Shown piece after piece: positions 18,330 through 27,973 of a stretch of 64,000 nt of DNA; position 1 is the first letter of the stretch; every line of letters starts with the position of its first letter. The notes beneath the pieces are model-generated. The model was not told where the DNA came from. It was given only the letters and a program-made list of their open reading frames with translations, and searched no databases. Position numbers and translations under genes: made by a program. Source of the stretch: CAJQQY01 sp045106765 (lineage in GTDB: Bacteria > Bacteroidota > Bacteroidia > Chitinophagales > Saprospiraceae). The DNA lies in NCBI GenBank assembly GCA_045106765.1, contig JBGCFD010000038.1, forward strand, positions 1 to 64,000. Direction: 5' to 3'.

Positions 18330-19211
18330 ATGAGTTACTTAGATTTATTCGTTCAATCCTACAAAGATTTCGGAGGTTACATCTGGAATGAAATTACTTT
18401 TCAAGTTTCACCATGGTATGTCAATTATTTTTATTGGTTGATTGCGTTGTCTCTTTTTGTTTGGGCATTGGAAGTACTTTTTCCTTGGAGAAAAAATCAA
18501 TCGGTATTTCGAAAAGATTTTTGGTTGGATACATTTTACATGTTCTTCAATTTTTACATTTTCAAATTGATCATTTTTATGGCGTTTTCGAATGTAACTT
18601 CTCAATTCTTTTTGAATGTTCTTGGAGGTGAATTTAAAGATTTTGCCATTTTCAATATGAGTGGATCTGCACTTTGGATTCAATTATTAGTCTTTTTTGT
18701 AGTGACAGATTTTATCCAATGGTTTACTCATGTCCAGTTACATAAATATGAATTTCTCTGGCGCTTTCACAAAGTTCATCACTCTGTCGAAGAGATGGGA
18801 TTCGCTGCACATCTTCGATATCATTGGATGGAAAATGTGTTTTATACGCCCATGAAATATATTGTAGTCATGTTATTTTTTGGTTTTGAACCAGCTAGTG
18901 CATTCATTGTTTATTACCTTTCTATTGCTATCGGACACTTGAATCATGCAAATATTAAATTGACTTATGGCCCGTTGAAATATCTATTTAACAATCCAGT
19001 TATGCACCTTTGGCATCACTCTTATGACTTACCTGAAGATCGTCGAAAAGGAGTAAATTTTGGTATTTCATTAAGTGTGTGGGACTATATTTTTGGAACA
19101 AGTTATGTGCCTGAAGATAGCGGAACTATTAAATTAGGCTTTCCTGGAATGGAGAAATTCCCTAAGGATTTTGTTCAGCAGAATTTACATGGATTTAGCA
19201 AAGACGATTAG
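18330..19211 (+). CDS. Sterol desaturase / fatty acid hydroxylase superfamily protein
   Basis: 293 residues with three or four membrane spans (for example WYVNYFYWLIALSLFVWALE). The di-iron histidine boxes are present in order: HVQLH, FHKVHHS, HLNHAN and HLWHHS (about residues 138-230), as in the membrane-bound hydroxylase/desaturase superfamily. The enzyme probably oxidises a lipid in the inner membrane, but bacterial members act on carotenoids, fatty acids or alkylglycerols and the substrate cannot be read here. The gene is monocistronic, with a palindromic repeat just after its stop. Confidence 0.85.
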   Translation: MSYLDLFVQSYKDFGGYIWNEITFQVSPWYVNYFYWLIALSLFVWALEVLFPWRKNQSVFRKDFWLDTFYMFFNFYIFKLIIFMAFSNVTSQFFLNVLGGEFKDFAIFNMSGSALWIQLLVFFVVTDFIQWFTHVQLHKYEFLWRFHKVHHSVEEMGFAAHLRYHWMENVFYTPMKYIVVMLFFGFEPASAFIVYYLSIAIGHLNHANIKLTYGPLKYLFNNPVMHLWHHSYDLPEDRRKGVNFGISLSVWDYIFGTSYVPEDSGTIKLGFPGMEKFPKDFVQQNLHGFSKDD

Positions 19212-19217
19212 TTTTTT

Positions 19218-19310
19218 GCGTACTATCGACTGGCTTCGAGCCAGCCGATAGTTTTAAAAAATCGTTTTGAAGAAAACTATCGATTGACTCGATGTCAGTC
19301 AATAGTACGC
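19218..19310. repeat. Double-hairpin palindromic element
   Basis: Two hairpins lie side by side: 19223-19234 pairs with 19240-19251 (CTATCGACTGGC, one mismatch), and 19277-19288 pairs with 19294-19305 (CTATCGATTGAC, two mismatches). The outer ends GCGTACTATCGA and its complement also pair, so the whole 93 bp can form one long cruciform-like stem. It starts 6 bp after the stop codon of the hydroxylase gene. No T run follows. Confidence 0.75.
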
Positions 19311-19384
19311 CACATTTTGTTTTCTAGCTAACATTTTTCTATTCTGAAAACAGCTATCTTGCAGCTAAATTTTAAAGTTACAGG

Positions 19385-21832
19385 ATGAGAACTCTTACAA
19401 AAATATCATTAAATTTTATTTTTCTTTTTTTAACTATTTCAACTAATGCGCAATTAGTCATCAATGAGGTATGCTCTAAAAACACTTCAATTATCGAAGA
19501 TGAATTTGGAGAAACTTCTGATTGGGTTGAATTATATAACAATACATTTACAGATATAAATTTAGATGGGTATTTTTTATCTGACACAGAAGATAATCCT
19601 CAAAAATGGGTTTTCCCCAACAAAATTATTCCTGCTCAATCTTATCTTTTGATCTTCGCTTCAGACAATGATTTAGTTCAAACTTATTGTCACACCAATT
19701 TTAAATTATCGAATTCGGGAGAAACTTTAATTCTTTCTGACGCAGTTGGAATCGAAATTGATCGAGTTGAAATTCCTTCCTTGACAGAAGATCATTCCTT
19801 TGGAAGATGGCCCAATGGAAATGGTGATTTTCTATTTTTTGAAATACCTACTCCTGAGTTTTCAAATGATAATAATTCCAATTATCAATTTGCGAAACCT
19901 CCTAAATTCTTGGCTCAACAATACTTTTACGAAAATAATAATTCTATCATAGAACTATCTTGCGATGAGCCAAATTGCACGATTAGATTTACGAGAGATG
20001 GAAGTATTCCTGATGAAAATTCAGAATTATATTCATCTCCTTTTCAGATAGATACCACCACTTCTATTCGTGCGATTACGTTTGCCAACGACCTCTACCC
20101 TTCCTCAACGAGCACTCAAACGTTTTTTTGTAACACTATGCACACGTTGCCGATTTTAACATTGACAAGTGAGCCTGATAATTTTTGGGAATGGGAAAAT
20201 GGCATATTTATTTTAGGCCCAAATGGTGATCCCGTTTATCCTCATTTTGGAGCTAACTTTTGGAAGGATATTGAAATTCCTGTGCACATGGAATTTTTTA
20301 AAAACCAAGAATTAGTTGCCAAATTTGATGTAGGCACAAAAATCCATGGAGGGAAAGCTGCCAGAAGTAAACCAGCAAAAGCACTACGGTTGCTGACTGA
20401 TAAAAACTTTGAATCAGAAGGAATGAGTTATTCTTTTTTCGAAAATAAAAACATCAATAATTTCAGAAGATTGATCATTAGAAATGCAAGTGGTGATTTT
20501 AATTATACCCATTTTCGAGATGCTTATTTGCATCGATATTTTATCAATGAAAACTTGGATCTAGATGTTTTAGCACACCAACCAATCGTTCTTTATATCA
20601 ATGGAACTTATTGGGGAGTAATGAATTTGAGGGAAAAAATCGATCAGTATTATCTCAAAGAAAATTATGGATTGGAAAAAGATAGCATTGATTTATTGGA
20701 AGAAGATTTAGTGGTCATTGAAGGTTCGAAAGATGAGTATTTAGCTAACTACGATTTTTTAATTAACAATGATTTAAGTATCCAATCTAATTTTGAAATT
20801 GCTGAAAAATATTTTGACCTGAACAACTTGGCTGATTATTTTATTGTCCAAACTTATGTGAACAATACTGACTTCCCTAATAATAATATCAAATATTGGC
20901 AACAAAAAAAAGAAGGTGGTAAATGGCGATATATTCTTTTCGATATGGATGTTGGGATGGGAAGATATGGTTGGACAGTAGCACATTTTGACAACTTTAA
21001 TTGGCGATTAGAAAATGCCGACAGCAATAAATTTATCAATATCATTAAAGCTTATTTTGAAAATAAAGATTATCGCAACTACTTCATTAATCGTTATGCC
21101 GATTTGATGAATACTATTTTTAAACCAGAAAATTTTGCGAAAGAAACAGAAAATACCATTGCTGAAATTGATGAAGAAATGAAGCGGCATTTTGCTCAAT
21201 GGACATGGCCAGGGTATGATGTTTGGCAAGAAGAACGGATTCCTGGATTATTCACTTTTATTGAAGAACGTCCTGAAAATCAACGAGAATTTATTCGTCA
21301 ATATTTTGAGTTGGAAAATGAGGTTGAACTTCAAATCAATACATATCCCGCAGGTGCTGGATTAGTAAAAATCAATACGATCACACCGGAAGTTTTACCC
21401 TGGAATGGACATTATTATAACGGTGCTCCTGTGACTTTAACGATCATTCCTAACAATGGTTTTACATTTGAAAAATGGGAATCAATTCATACCATCTTAG
21501 ATCAAGACATTAACGAAACGATTAGTTATAATTTTGAAAAGGATGATGAAATAACCGCTTACTTTAATACTGAATTTACCGGTTTAAATTTAACAGCATC
21601 TCCTAATCCATTTCAAAATAACATTGAAATAGAATTTACTTTAGAAAAAATTTCTACGGTTGAAATTCATCTTTATGATAGTTTAGGACGATTAATTCAA
21701 TCTTTTCCAAAAGAAACAAAAAATGCAGGAACTCAATCTACTAGCTTGGAAATCAGAGATTTAAATAAAGGAATTTATATAATATCTTTACAAACGGAAG
21801 ATCATATCCAATCTATAAAATTGATTCATTAA
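19385..21832 (+). CDS. CotH-kinase surface protein with lamin-tail domain and T9SS type A tail
   Basis: 815 residues. A signal peptide (about 1-22) is followed by a lamin-tail domain (LVINEVCSKNTSIIEDEFGE, about 23-135), a chitobiase C-terminal-like domain (CTIRFTRDGSIPDENSELYS, about 200-240), then a CotH-type kinase fold (about 290-650). Inside CotH, LIIRNASGDFNYTHFRDAYL, YINGTYWGVMNLREKIDQYY and WRYILFDMDVGMGRYGW are family motifs; CotH phosphorylates proteins in spore-formers. The last 80 residues (from LTASPNPFQNN) are a type A T9SS sorting domain. It is probably cell-surface or secreted. A lipoprotein gene follows after 29 bp. Confidence 0.88.
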   Translation: MRTLTKISLNFIFLFLTISTNAQLVINEVCSKNTSIIEDEFGETSDWVELYNNTFTDINLDGYFLSDTEDNPQKWVFPNKIIPAQSYLLIFASDNDLVQTYCHTNFKLSNSGETLILSDAVGIEIDRVEIPSLTEDHSFGRWPNGNGDFLFFEIPTPEFSNDNNSNYQFAKPPKFLAQQYFYENNNSIIELSCDEPNCTIRFTRDGSIPDENSELYSSPFQIDTTTSIRAITFANDLYPSSTSTQTFFCNTMHTLPILTLTSEPDNFWEWENGIFILGPNGDPVYPHFGANFWKDIEIPVHMEFFKNQELVAKFDVGTKIHGGKAARSKPAKALRLLTDKNFESEGMSYSFFENKNINNFRRLIIRNASGDFNYTHFRDAYLHRYFINENLDLDVLAHQPIVLYINGTYWGVMNLREKIDQYYLKENYGLEKDSIDLLEEDLVVIEGSKDEYLANYDFLINNDLSIQSNFEIAEKYFDLNNLADYFIVQTYVNNTDFPNNNIKYWQQKKEGGKWRYILFDMDVGMGRYGWTVAHFDNFNWRLENADSNKFINIIKAYFENKDYRNYFINRYADLMNTIFKPENFAKETENTIAEIDEEMKRHFAQWTWPGYDVWQEERIPGLFTFIEERPENQREFIRQYFELENEVELQINTYPAGAGLVKINTITPEVLPWNGHYYNGAPVTLTIIPNNGFTFEKWESIHTILDQDINETISYNFEKDDEITAYFNTEFTGLNLTASPNPFQNNIEIEFTLEKISTVEIHLYDSLGRLIQSFPKETKNAGTQSTSLEIRDLNKGIYIISLQTEDHIQSIKLIH

Positions 21833-21861
21833 TTTACTTTTAATTAAAAAAATCATTCCTC

Positions 21862-22776
21862 TTGAATTTTAATTCAAAAACAATCTTTTTCTTCATCTTT
21901 CAATTTATCATTTTTTCTGCTTGCAAAAATGATAAAACACTTCCTATCCCTTCTGAAATTACACCACAACAATTAGTTGAACTTCCTGCGACTCTAAATG
22001 AAATTTCTGGAATGATTTTCCAAAATGAAACGAGCCTTTTTGCGCATAATGATGGAGGACAAGGCGCATGGATTCACGAGGTCAATTTAGAAGAAAAAAA
22101 AATCAATAGGAGTATTAAAATTTACAATACTAATAATCTCGATTGGGAGGATATGGCACAAGATGAAGATTATATTTATGTAGCTGATTCAGGTAATAAT
22201 TTAGGACAAAGAACTGATTTAAAACTTTATAAAATTTCAAAAATCGAATTAGAAATGTTTGATTCTGTAGCTGCTGAAATTATTGAATTTGAATATCCTG
22301 ATCAAATAAATTTTTCTCCCACATCAGACCACAATTTTGATTGCGAAGCAGTTATTAGTTTTGAAAATGAGTTATTTCTTTTTTCCAAAAACCATTTAGA
22401 TCAAAAAACAAAATTGTATTCGCTTTCTAAAAACGCAGGAAATCATACCGCTAATTTATTGCAAGAATTTGAGTCAGATGGATTAATTACGGGCGCAACA
22501 ATTAGCAAAGATAACAATGTAATTACATTGTTAGGATACCATAAAGAAGTAATCAATCAAGTCGAAAATTTTGATCCTTTTATTTGGCTTTTGTATGATT
22601 TTGAGAATGATAAAATCTTTGATGGAAAAACTAAAAAACTAGATATTGAAATAAAAACTCAAATGGAAGCCATCTGTTTTGGAAAGAATAAAGACATTTA
22701 TTTTTCGCATGAATCTGAAACTGGAGGTCTTCCTCAATTTATCTATAAAATTGATATTGAACCATTTTTAAATTAG
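21862..22776 (+). CDS. Lipoprotein with predicted beta-propeller fold
   Basis: 304 residues. The start is TTG (MNFNSKTIFFFIFQF), 29 bp after the CotH gene. A lipoprotein signal ends at IIFSAC, with Cys21 as the lipidation site. The body has repeated short segments typical of propeller blades (LNEISGMIFQNE, DWEDMAQDEDYIYVADSGNN, FDCEAVISFENELFLFSKNH, MEAICFGKNKDIYFSHES). From memory this resembles SdiA-regulated or NHL-like propeller proteins, but I cannot name a family with confidence. It is likely co-transcribed with the CotH protein and outer-membrane attached. Confidence 0.7.
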   Translation: MNFNSKTIFFFIFQFIIFSACKNDKTLPIPSEITPQQLVELPATLNEISGMIFQNETSLFAHNDGGQGAWIHEVNLEEKKINRSIKIYNTNNLDWEDMAQDEDYIYVADSGNNLGQRTDLKLYKISKIELEMFDSVAAEIIEFEYPDQINFSPTSDHNFDCEAVISFENELFLFSKNHLDQKTKLYSLSKNAGNHTANLLQEFESDGLITGATISKDNNVITLLGYHKEVINQVENFDPFIWLLYDFENDKIFDGKTKKLDIEIKTQMEAICFGKNKDIYFSHESETGGLPQFIYKIDIEPFLN

Positions 22777-22885
22777 AAATTTCAAATCTCCTCTCCTTCT
22801 TTTGGCAAACTATTTGAATATTGTAAAATCCAATAACAATATTTTTTAACCATTAAATTAACCATTTAACCAAAATTTAAATCTT

Positions 22886-23953
22886 ATGAGTTGCAAGAAA
22901 ACTAAATTTATGCAACTAACACTACTTTTCGTCCTAGCCTTATTCTCATGTAAAAAAGAAAATTTAAATAATTTTCAAGAAATCACCACACCAAATACAC
23001 CAAGCAATCCAACCTATCTTCCTGATGAAAATCCTGATATTCAAACGGTTAAAGCAATACCAGATATAGGTACAGGCATCATAACTGTAGACGATATTCC
23101 AGAACATCAATTGATTCTAGAAGTTGAAAGTGCTATCCGAAATTTAACCTTTGGATCACTCTTACAAACTGCTTTTTATCCACAAGTTTATGGACTTAAT
23201 AATTCAGCAGCTACCACTCGTACAGGTTGTCCTTCGAGTAGTCTGGTAAGTGATAATAGTGGAAGTCCTGCTATTCATACGATCACCTTAGATTACGGAA
23301 CAGGATGTACTTCAATCGGAAGTACAGATTATCAAGGAACTGCAACTGTAACTATTGAAGGCGAATTAAATACTCTTGGAACAGTTGTGAGTATCGAATT
23401 AAGTCAAGATTTTGTCATCAATTCAACCAACGATTTGGATGGAATTATTTCTTTAGAATTTGATAATGTAAATGGAACAGATACTTATAAAATAATCAAT
23501 TTGGATCTGCAAAATACTAATCTCCAAAATTCTAATATCACTACGATTAGTTTACCCGACATTCAGCCTGGAGATCCTGATTTGATTGGCGGATTTTTTA
23601 TAAAAGAAAATACCGTAGGTGACCCTGGAAATCCTTTGGACATCATCAATGATACTTTGTCTTATTCTGGTTGTTTCCAAGTAGATAGTCCAAGTGGACA
23701 AACCCTTCGTTCCTGTAATATTTCCAATGCTGATATTAATTATGATCTTTCTTGTGGAGCTCCTTTTGATGGATTTTTAGCTATAGATAGTTTAAATACT
23801 GATGGTACTTTTGGTGATCCAAGTAATCCAAATGAAGGTACTTTTGGTGATTTAAATTTTTCTTATCCTAATGCAATCAATGAAGGAACTTGCGATAATG
23901 AAATCAAATTTTCAGATAATGTCGCAGGAACTTCTACAATTATAAATTTTTAA
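22886..23953 (+). CDS. Uncharacterised Ser/Thr/Asn-rich lipoprotein
   Basis: 355 residues with a lipoprotein signal ending at LALFSC (Cys22). The mature part is rich in G, S, T, N and D, with likely beta structure and no recognised domain. Cysteines near CPSSS, GCTS, GCFQ, RSCN, LSCG and GTCDNE could form disulfides outside the cytoplasm. It follows the propeller lipoprotein by 109 bp and ends at a strong convergent terminator. I do not recognise a family; the call rests on coding pattern and the export signal. Confidence 0.7.
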   Translation: MSCKKTKFMQLTLLFVLALFSCKKENLNNFQEITTPNTPSNPTYLPDENPDIQTVKAIPDIGTGIITVDDIPEHQLILEVESAIRNLTFGSLLQTAFYPQVYGLNNSAATTRTGCPSSSLVSDNSGSPAIHTITLDYGTGCTSIGSTDYQGTATVTIEGELNTLGTVVSIELSQDFVINSTNDLDGIISLEFDNVNGTDTYKIINLDLQNTNLQNSNITTISLPDIQPGDPDLIGGFFIKENTVGDPGNPLDIINDTLSYSGCFQVDSPSGQTLRSCNISNADINYDLSCGAPFDGFLAIDSLNTDGTFGDPSNPNEGTFGDLNFSYPNAINEGTCDNEIKFSDNVAGTSTIINF

Positions 23954-23980
23954 TGCAATAGATTTTTTCAAAAAAACTCA

Positions 23981-24023
23981 AAAAAAAACTTACTTCGATA
24001 ATTAATCGAGGTAAGTTTTTTTT
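23981..24023. terminator. Bidirectional intrinsic terminator
   Basis: A19-type arm AAAAAAAACTTACTTCGAT pairs with ATCGAGGTAAGTTTTTTTT (one G-T pair) around a 5-base loop, between convergent genes ending at 23953 and 24044. Confidence 0.85.
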
Positions 24024-24043
24024 GTTTAAACTAAAAATAAATT

Positions 24044-24832
24044 TTACATCTTTCCAAGAATCAATTCCGCTAAATCATAAACCATTACTGATTCTTGTTT
24101 TTCCTTTTCTTTAATTCCATCTGTCATCATCGTCAAACAAAATGGGCAATTCACCGCTACGATTTCTGCTCCAGTTTCCAAAGCTTCTTCTGTTCGTTCA
24201 ATATTGATTCTTTTCTTTCCGGGCTCATTTTCTTTAAACATTTGGGCACCACCTGCACCGCAACAAAGACCTGTCGTTTTGCTTCGCTGCATCTCCACCA
24301 ATTCATTATCCAAATTTTGCAAAACAGATCGAGGTGCTTCATATACGCCATTCGCTCTTCCCAAATAACAAGAGTCATGATAGGTGATTTTTTTGCCATC
24401 GAAAGTACCTCCGTCTTTCAATTTGATCCGACCTTCATTAATCAATGATTGCAAAAACTGCGTGTGATGCATCACTTCATAATTTCCACCCAAAGCTGGA
24501 TATTCATTTTTCAAAACATTAAAACAATGCGGACAGGTTGCCACAATTTTTTTCACCTTGTATAAATTCAAGGTTTCGATATTTTGCAAAGCGACCATTT
24601 GAAAAACAAATTCATTTCCTGCTCGTCGTGCTGGATCACCCGTGCAACTTTCTTCTTTTCCCAAAATCGCAAACTCTACTCCTGCTTCATTTAATATTTT
24701 GGTAAAAGCAACCGATACTTTTTGTGCTCTCGAATCAAAACTTCCTGCACAGCCTACCCAAAATAAAACTTCTGGTGTTTTTTCTGCGGCAGCCATTTCT
24801 GCCATTGTTGGTATTTTATATTCTTTTGACAT
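24044..24832 (-). CDS. Cysteine-rich (CCG-domain) Fe-S protein, HdrB/LutA-like
   Basis: 262 residues with two CCG-type half domains: WVGCAGSFDSRA with ATCPHCFNVLKNEYP, and YHDSCYLGR with LCCGAGGAQMF, the cysteine pattern that binds special Fe-S clusters in heterodisulfide reductase subunit B, glycolate oxidase and lactate oxidation proteins. It probably forms a complex with the membrane protein encoded just upstream (29 bp gap), passing electrons between a soluble oxidoreductase and the quinone pool. Such pairs are common in Bacteroidota without a proven partner. The exact donor is not identifiable here. Confidence 0.85.
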   Translation of the reverse strand: MSKEYKIPTMAEMAAAEKTPEVLFWVGCAGSFDSRAQKVSVAFTKILNEAGVEFAILGKEESCTGDPARRAGNEFVFQMVALQNIETLNLYKVKKIVATCPHCFNVLKNEYPALGGNYEVMHHTQFLQSLINEGRIKLKDGGTFDGKKITYHDSCYLGRANGVYEAPRSVLQNLDNELVEMQRSKTTGLCCGAGGAQMFKENEPGKKRINIERTEEALETGAEIVAVNCPFCLTMMTDGIKEKEKQESVMVYDLAELILGKM

Positions 24833-24861
24833 CTTTCTTTTTTAATTTTTCACTTTTAAAT

Positions 24862-26232
24862 TTAATTCTTAGCAACCGCTTCCTCTGCCCATTTATCCCT
24901 CGCATCTGGCAACTGCCAAACCGATCCTGAATTTTCCATACTCGTAAACATTGGCAACCAATCACCTGGGCCAGCTGACAAAGTCAATATTTCATATCGA
25001 CGCATTTTCATAATAATATCCAATGGATTAATTAAAACTGGACAAGCTTCCACGCAAGCATTACAAGTAGTACAAGCATGTAATTCTTCATTGGAAATAT
25101 AATCGAATAATGATTTTCCATCATCAAAATTTTCTTTAGTCAAAGTAGTTGCCTCTGCTCTGAGTTCTTCTTTTACCCATTGCATATCTCCGCTATCTAA
25201 CTTTTTACCGATCTCTGTTGCTCGATCTCGCACATCCATCATGACTTTTCGAGGAGATAATTTTTTGCCTGTAATATTTGCTGGACAAACCGAAGTACAT
25301 CTTCCACACTCTGTACATGTATATGCTCCCAAGACATTTTTCCAATCCAAACTCATCACATCGTTCGATCCAAATTCTGGTAAATCATCCATCGGTGCAT
25401 CAGGATCAGTTTCAATTAGCCCCATCATAGATTTTACCTCATTCATAATTTCGGGCATATTTTCCATTTCTCCTTTTGGTTGTAATTTCGCAAAATAGGT
25501 ATTTGGAAAAGCCAACATAATATGCAAGTGCTTCGAAATCGGTAAGTAATTTAAAAAGGCAAAAACCGTCAAAATGTGCAACCACCAACCGAATCTTTCC
25601 ACTCCAATCAAACTCGCTTCTGACATCCCTCCAAACAAAGCTGGCCCTAGCCAAGTACTAACCGCAAAATTTCCAGTCATATGATAATGATCAGCTCCCA
25701 TGCTTTGCAAAACTTTGTCTGCTCCATTCATACTGAAAACCCCAATCAACAAAATGATCTCCAAAACCAAAATCATGTTTCCATCAAATTTTGGAAAACC
25801 AGTCATCTCATCCATTTGAAATCGAGGAATCGCAAGCAAATTTCTCCTTATCAAAAAGATTAAAGTCGCCACAAATGCTGCAACTGAAAGTAACTCAATA
25901 CTGCTAATCGCAACGGTATAAAGTGCCCCCAAAGGTTCCGCAAAAAACCGATGTGTCCCAAAAAATCCATCTACCAAAATCTCAATTAATTCAATTTGGG
26001 TAAACAGAAATGCCACATATATAAATAGGTGTAAAACAGCAGGAATCCATCGTTTGAACATTTTCTTTTGACCAAATGCAATGAGCAAAACATTTTTCCA
26101 ACGTTCGCCTGATTGGTCAGAAATATCTTTGTCTTTTCCTAAAAGGATATTTCGACGGATTTTTAAAAATTGTTTGGCGGCAAAACCAAATGATGCAAAA
26201 GTGACTATTGCAAAAATAATTTGTTGAATCAT
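24862..26232 (-). CDS. Membrane-bound 4Fe-4S electron-transfer protein, HdrC/NarI-like fusion
   Basis: 456 residues. The first 250 hold about six membrane spans with a NarI-like appearance (conserved His residues among helices). Two classical 4Fe-4S motifs follow: CTECGRCTSVCPANITGKKL and CTTCNACVEACPVLINP (about residues 310-400). This layout suggests a quinone-linked membrane anchor that passes electrons to the CCG protein encoded 29 bp downstream; the two form one operon. A TAAATTTG promoter-like word lies 29 bp before the start. Fatty-acid oxidation or lactate metabolism are possible roles, neither shown here. Confidence 0.85.
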   Translation of the reverse strand: MIQQIIFAIVTFASFGFAAKQFLKIRRNILLGKDKDISDQSGERWKNVLLIAFGQKKMFKRWIPAVLHLFIYVAFLFTQIELIEILVDGFFGTHRFFAEPLGALYTVAISSIELLSVAAFVATLIFLIRRNLLAIPRFQMDEMTGFPKFDGNMILVLEIILLIGVFSMNGADKVLQSMGADHYHMTGNFAVSTWLGPALFGGMSEASLIGVERFGWWLHILTVFAFLNYLPISKHLHIMLAFPNTYFAKLQPKGEMENMPEIMNEVKSMMGLIETDPDAPMDDLPEFGSNDVMSLDWKNVLGAYTCTECGRCTSVCPANITGKKLSPRKVMMDVRDRATEIGKKLDSGDMQWVKEELRAEATTLTKENFDDGKSLFDYISNEELHACTTCNACVEACPVLINPLDIIMKMRRYEILTLSAGPGDWLPMFTSMENSGSVWQLPDARDKWAEEAVAKN

Positions 26233-26260
26233 CTATTAAAAAGTTGAAGTTTGTTTTTTC

Positions 26261-26268
26261 CAAATTTA
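26261..26268 (-). promoter_or_regulatory. Possible -7 promoter element
   Basis: TAAATTTG on the minus strand fits TAnnTTTG, 29 bp before the ATG of the Fe-S membrane protein. No clear TTTG box at the right spacing. Confidence 0.35.
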
Positions 26269-26440
26269 CTTAAAAACATATTAAAAGAAATATCCTTTTA
26301 AAAGTTTTGAGTTTTGAAAAATCTAAAAAACCGAATTTACTGGTAATTATACGTTTTGAAATTAAATAGATATAATAAAATTGATTTTTTTTTAATTAAA
26401 AATGATTCTTAATTAGTGCCATTTTAACTAAATTGCCTTT

Positions 26441-26935
26441 ATGAAATTACTTGACGCAAGACAAATTAAGCAAAAAATAAAAAGATTGGCTATCGAAATT
26501 CTAGAACAAAATTTCGGAGAGAAAGAAATTATTCTAGCAGGAATAAATAATAATGGTTTGGGCTTCGCTAAAATGTTGGAAAAAGAAATAGTGCAATTGA
26601 CTGAGAATAAAATCACCCTGACTTCCATCAACCTTAGTCCTGCAAATCCTTTAGAATCAGAGGTAACTATTAATATTCCTGAAAAAGATTTGAATAATAA
26701 AGTCATCATAATCGTCGATGATGTGGCGAATACAGGAAGAACTATTTTTTATGCAATCAAACCTTTGTTGGAGGTTTTGCCTAAAAAAATTCAAGTGGCC
26801 GTTTTGGTTGATCGAGAACATAAGTCATTTCCAATCAAAGTGGATTATGTTGGAGTTTCTTTGTTTACGACAATTCAAGATGATATTGATGTGCAGATAA
26901 AAGGACGAGGGGAAAAAGCGGTTTATTTAAAATAA
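26441..26935 (+). CDS. Phosphoribosyltransferase, PyrR-like
   Basis: 164 residues with the type I PRTase fold. VIIIVDDVANTGRTIFYAI (about residues 88-106) is the PRPP-binding motif, and IILAGINNNGLGFAKML an early substrate loop. Length and the segment VLVDREHKSFPIKVDYVG are like PyrR, the bifunctional uracil phosphoribosyltransferase and pyr attenuation protein. No pyr genes or PyrR-binding leader are visible, so a purely enzymatic or salvage role is as likely as RNA regulation. A palindromic spacer follows its stop. Confidence 0.8.
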   Translation: MKLLDARQIKQKIKRLAIEILEQNFGEKEIILAGINNNGLGFAKMLEKEIVQLTENKITLTSINLSPANPLESEVTINIPEKDLNNKVIIIVDDVANTGRTIFYAIKPLLEVLPKKIQVAVLVDREHKSFPIKVDYVGVSLFTTIQDDIDVQIKGRGEKAVYLK

Positions 26936-26946
26936 CTTATTGCGGC

Positions 26947-27012
26947 GGAATGCGGATTTTCTCCGGCAGATGGTAATCTTCAATTCAGCTCGAACCACCC
27001 AATCTGCGTTCC
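26947..27012. repeat. Inverted-repeat spacer element
   Basis: GGAATGCGGATT (26947-26958) pairs with AATCTGCGTTCC (27001-27012) fully if two G-T pairs are allowed; it starts 11 bp after a stop codon. It is GC-rich compared with its surroundings and has no T run, so it is probably a dispersed palindromic element. Confidence 0.5.
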
Positions 27013-27029
27013 TTTAAAAATAAAGAGAA

Positions 27030-27947
27030 ATGAAATTTGGAAAACTACCAGACATCTCAAATGTCAATTTTTCACTTCCCAATGAACCTGAGGAAAATTC
27101 AAATACCCTTTCCTCTTTTCCCAAACAAAATACACCTCCAAAAATCTATATCGGATGCACCGGTTGGAGTATGAAAGAATGGGTTGGAAAAGTATATCCA
27201 CCCAAAACTCCAGCAAAAGATTATTTAAAACACTACGCCAAACAATTCAATACGATTGAATTCAACACCACTCATTATCGAATTCCAAGTGTTGCTAATA
27301 TTGAAAAATGGAAAACTGAATCCACCGCCGATTTTCGTTTTTGTCCAAAAATTCCACAAGTCATTAGCCATAGTTCAGACTTAGGTGCAAATAATAATGC
27401 TTTGGATAATTTTTGCAAAAACATTCTTTTGTTAGAAGAAAAATTAGGTTGTTGTTTTATGCAATTACCTCCTTATTTTGGGATAGATCGTTTGGCTATC
27501 TTAGAGTATTTTCTTAAAAGGTTTCCTAAAGAAATTCGATTGGCAATTGAATTGCGGCATGAAAGCATTTTTTCTAATAAAAAAAACCAACAAGAGGTCG
27601 CTGATTTATTAAAAAAGTATAATATTGCTTGGGTAAATACAGATGTGGCAGGACGGAGAGATGTTTTACATTTACAATTGACGACCGATATTGCGATGAT
27701 TCGATTTGTCGGAAACGATTTACATCCAACTGATTATCAAAGAATTGATGAATGGGTGCAAAAGTTGAAGTATTGGTCGGCAAAAGGACTTCGGGAAATT
27801 TATTTTTTCCCGCATGAACCTGATAATATTTTAGCTCCTGATTTATCTCTATATTTGGCTGATGAGCTTCAAAAAAATTTTGAAGTCATCACCAGAGGAC
27901 CAAAATTTTATGATGAAGATGATGGGAAGCAAATGTCTCTTTTTTAA
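27030..27947 (+). CDS. DUF72 domain protein
   Basis: 305 residues. IYIGCTGWSMKEWVGKVYPP opens the DUF72 TIM-barrel-like domain, and FNTIEFNTTHYRIPSVANIE, CFMQLPPYFGIDR and IAWVNTDVAG are further family segments. The first 45 residues are a Ser/Pro/Asn-rich extension. The family is widespread and functionally uncharacterised; a link to nucleic-acid or sugar metabolism has been suggested only by context. Here it sits between a PRTase and a LOG nucleosidase, 26 bp before the latter, which fits a nucleotide-related operon by context only. Confidence 0.85.
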   Translation: MKFGKLPDISNVNFSLPNEPEENSNTLSSFPKQNTPPKIYIGCTGWSMKEWVGKVYPPKTPAKDYLKHYAKQFNTIEFNTTHYRIPSVANIEKWKTESTADFRFCPKIPQVISHSSDLGANNNALDNFCKNILLLEEKLGCCFMQLPPYFGIDRLAILEYFLKRFPKEIRLAIELRHESIFSNKKNQQEVADLLKKYNIAWVNTDVAGRRDVLHLQLTTDIAMIRFVGNDLHPTDYQRIDEWVQKLKYWSAKGLREIYFFPHEPDNILAPDLSLYLADELQKNFEVITRGPKFYDEDDGKQMSLF

Positions 27948-27973
27948 AAATCTAATACAATCAGAATCTGACA

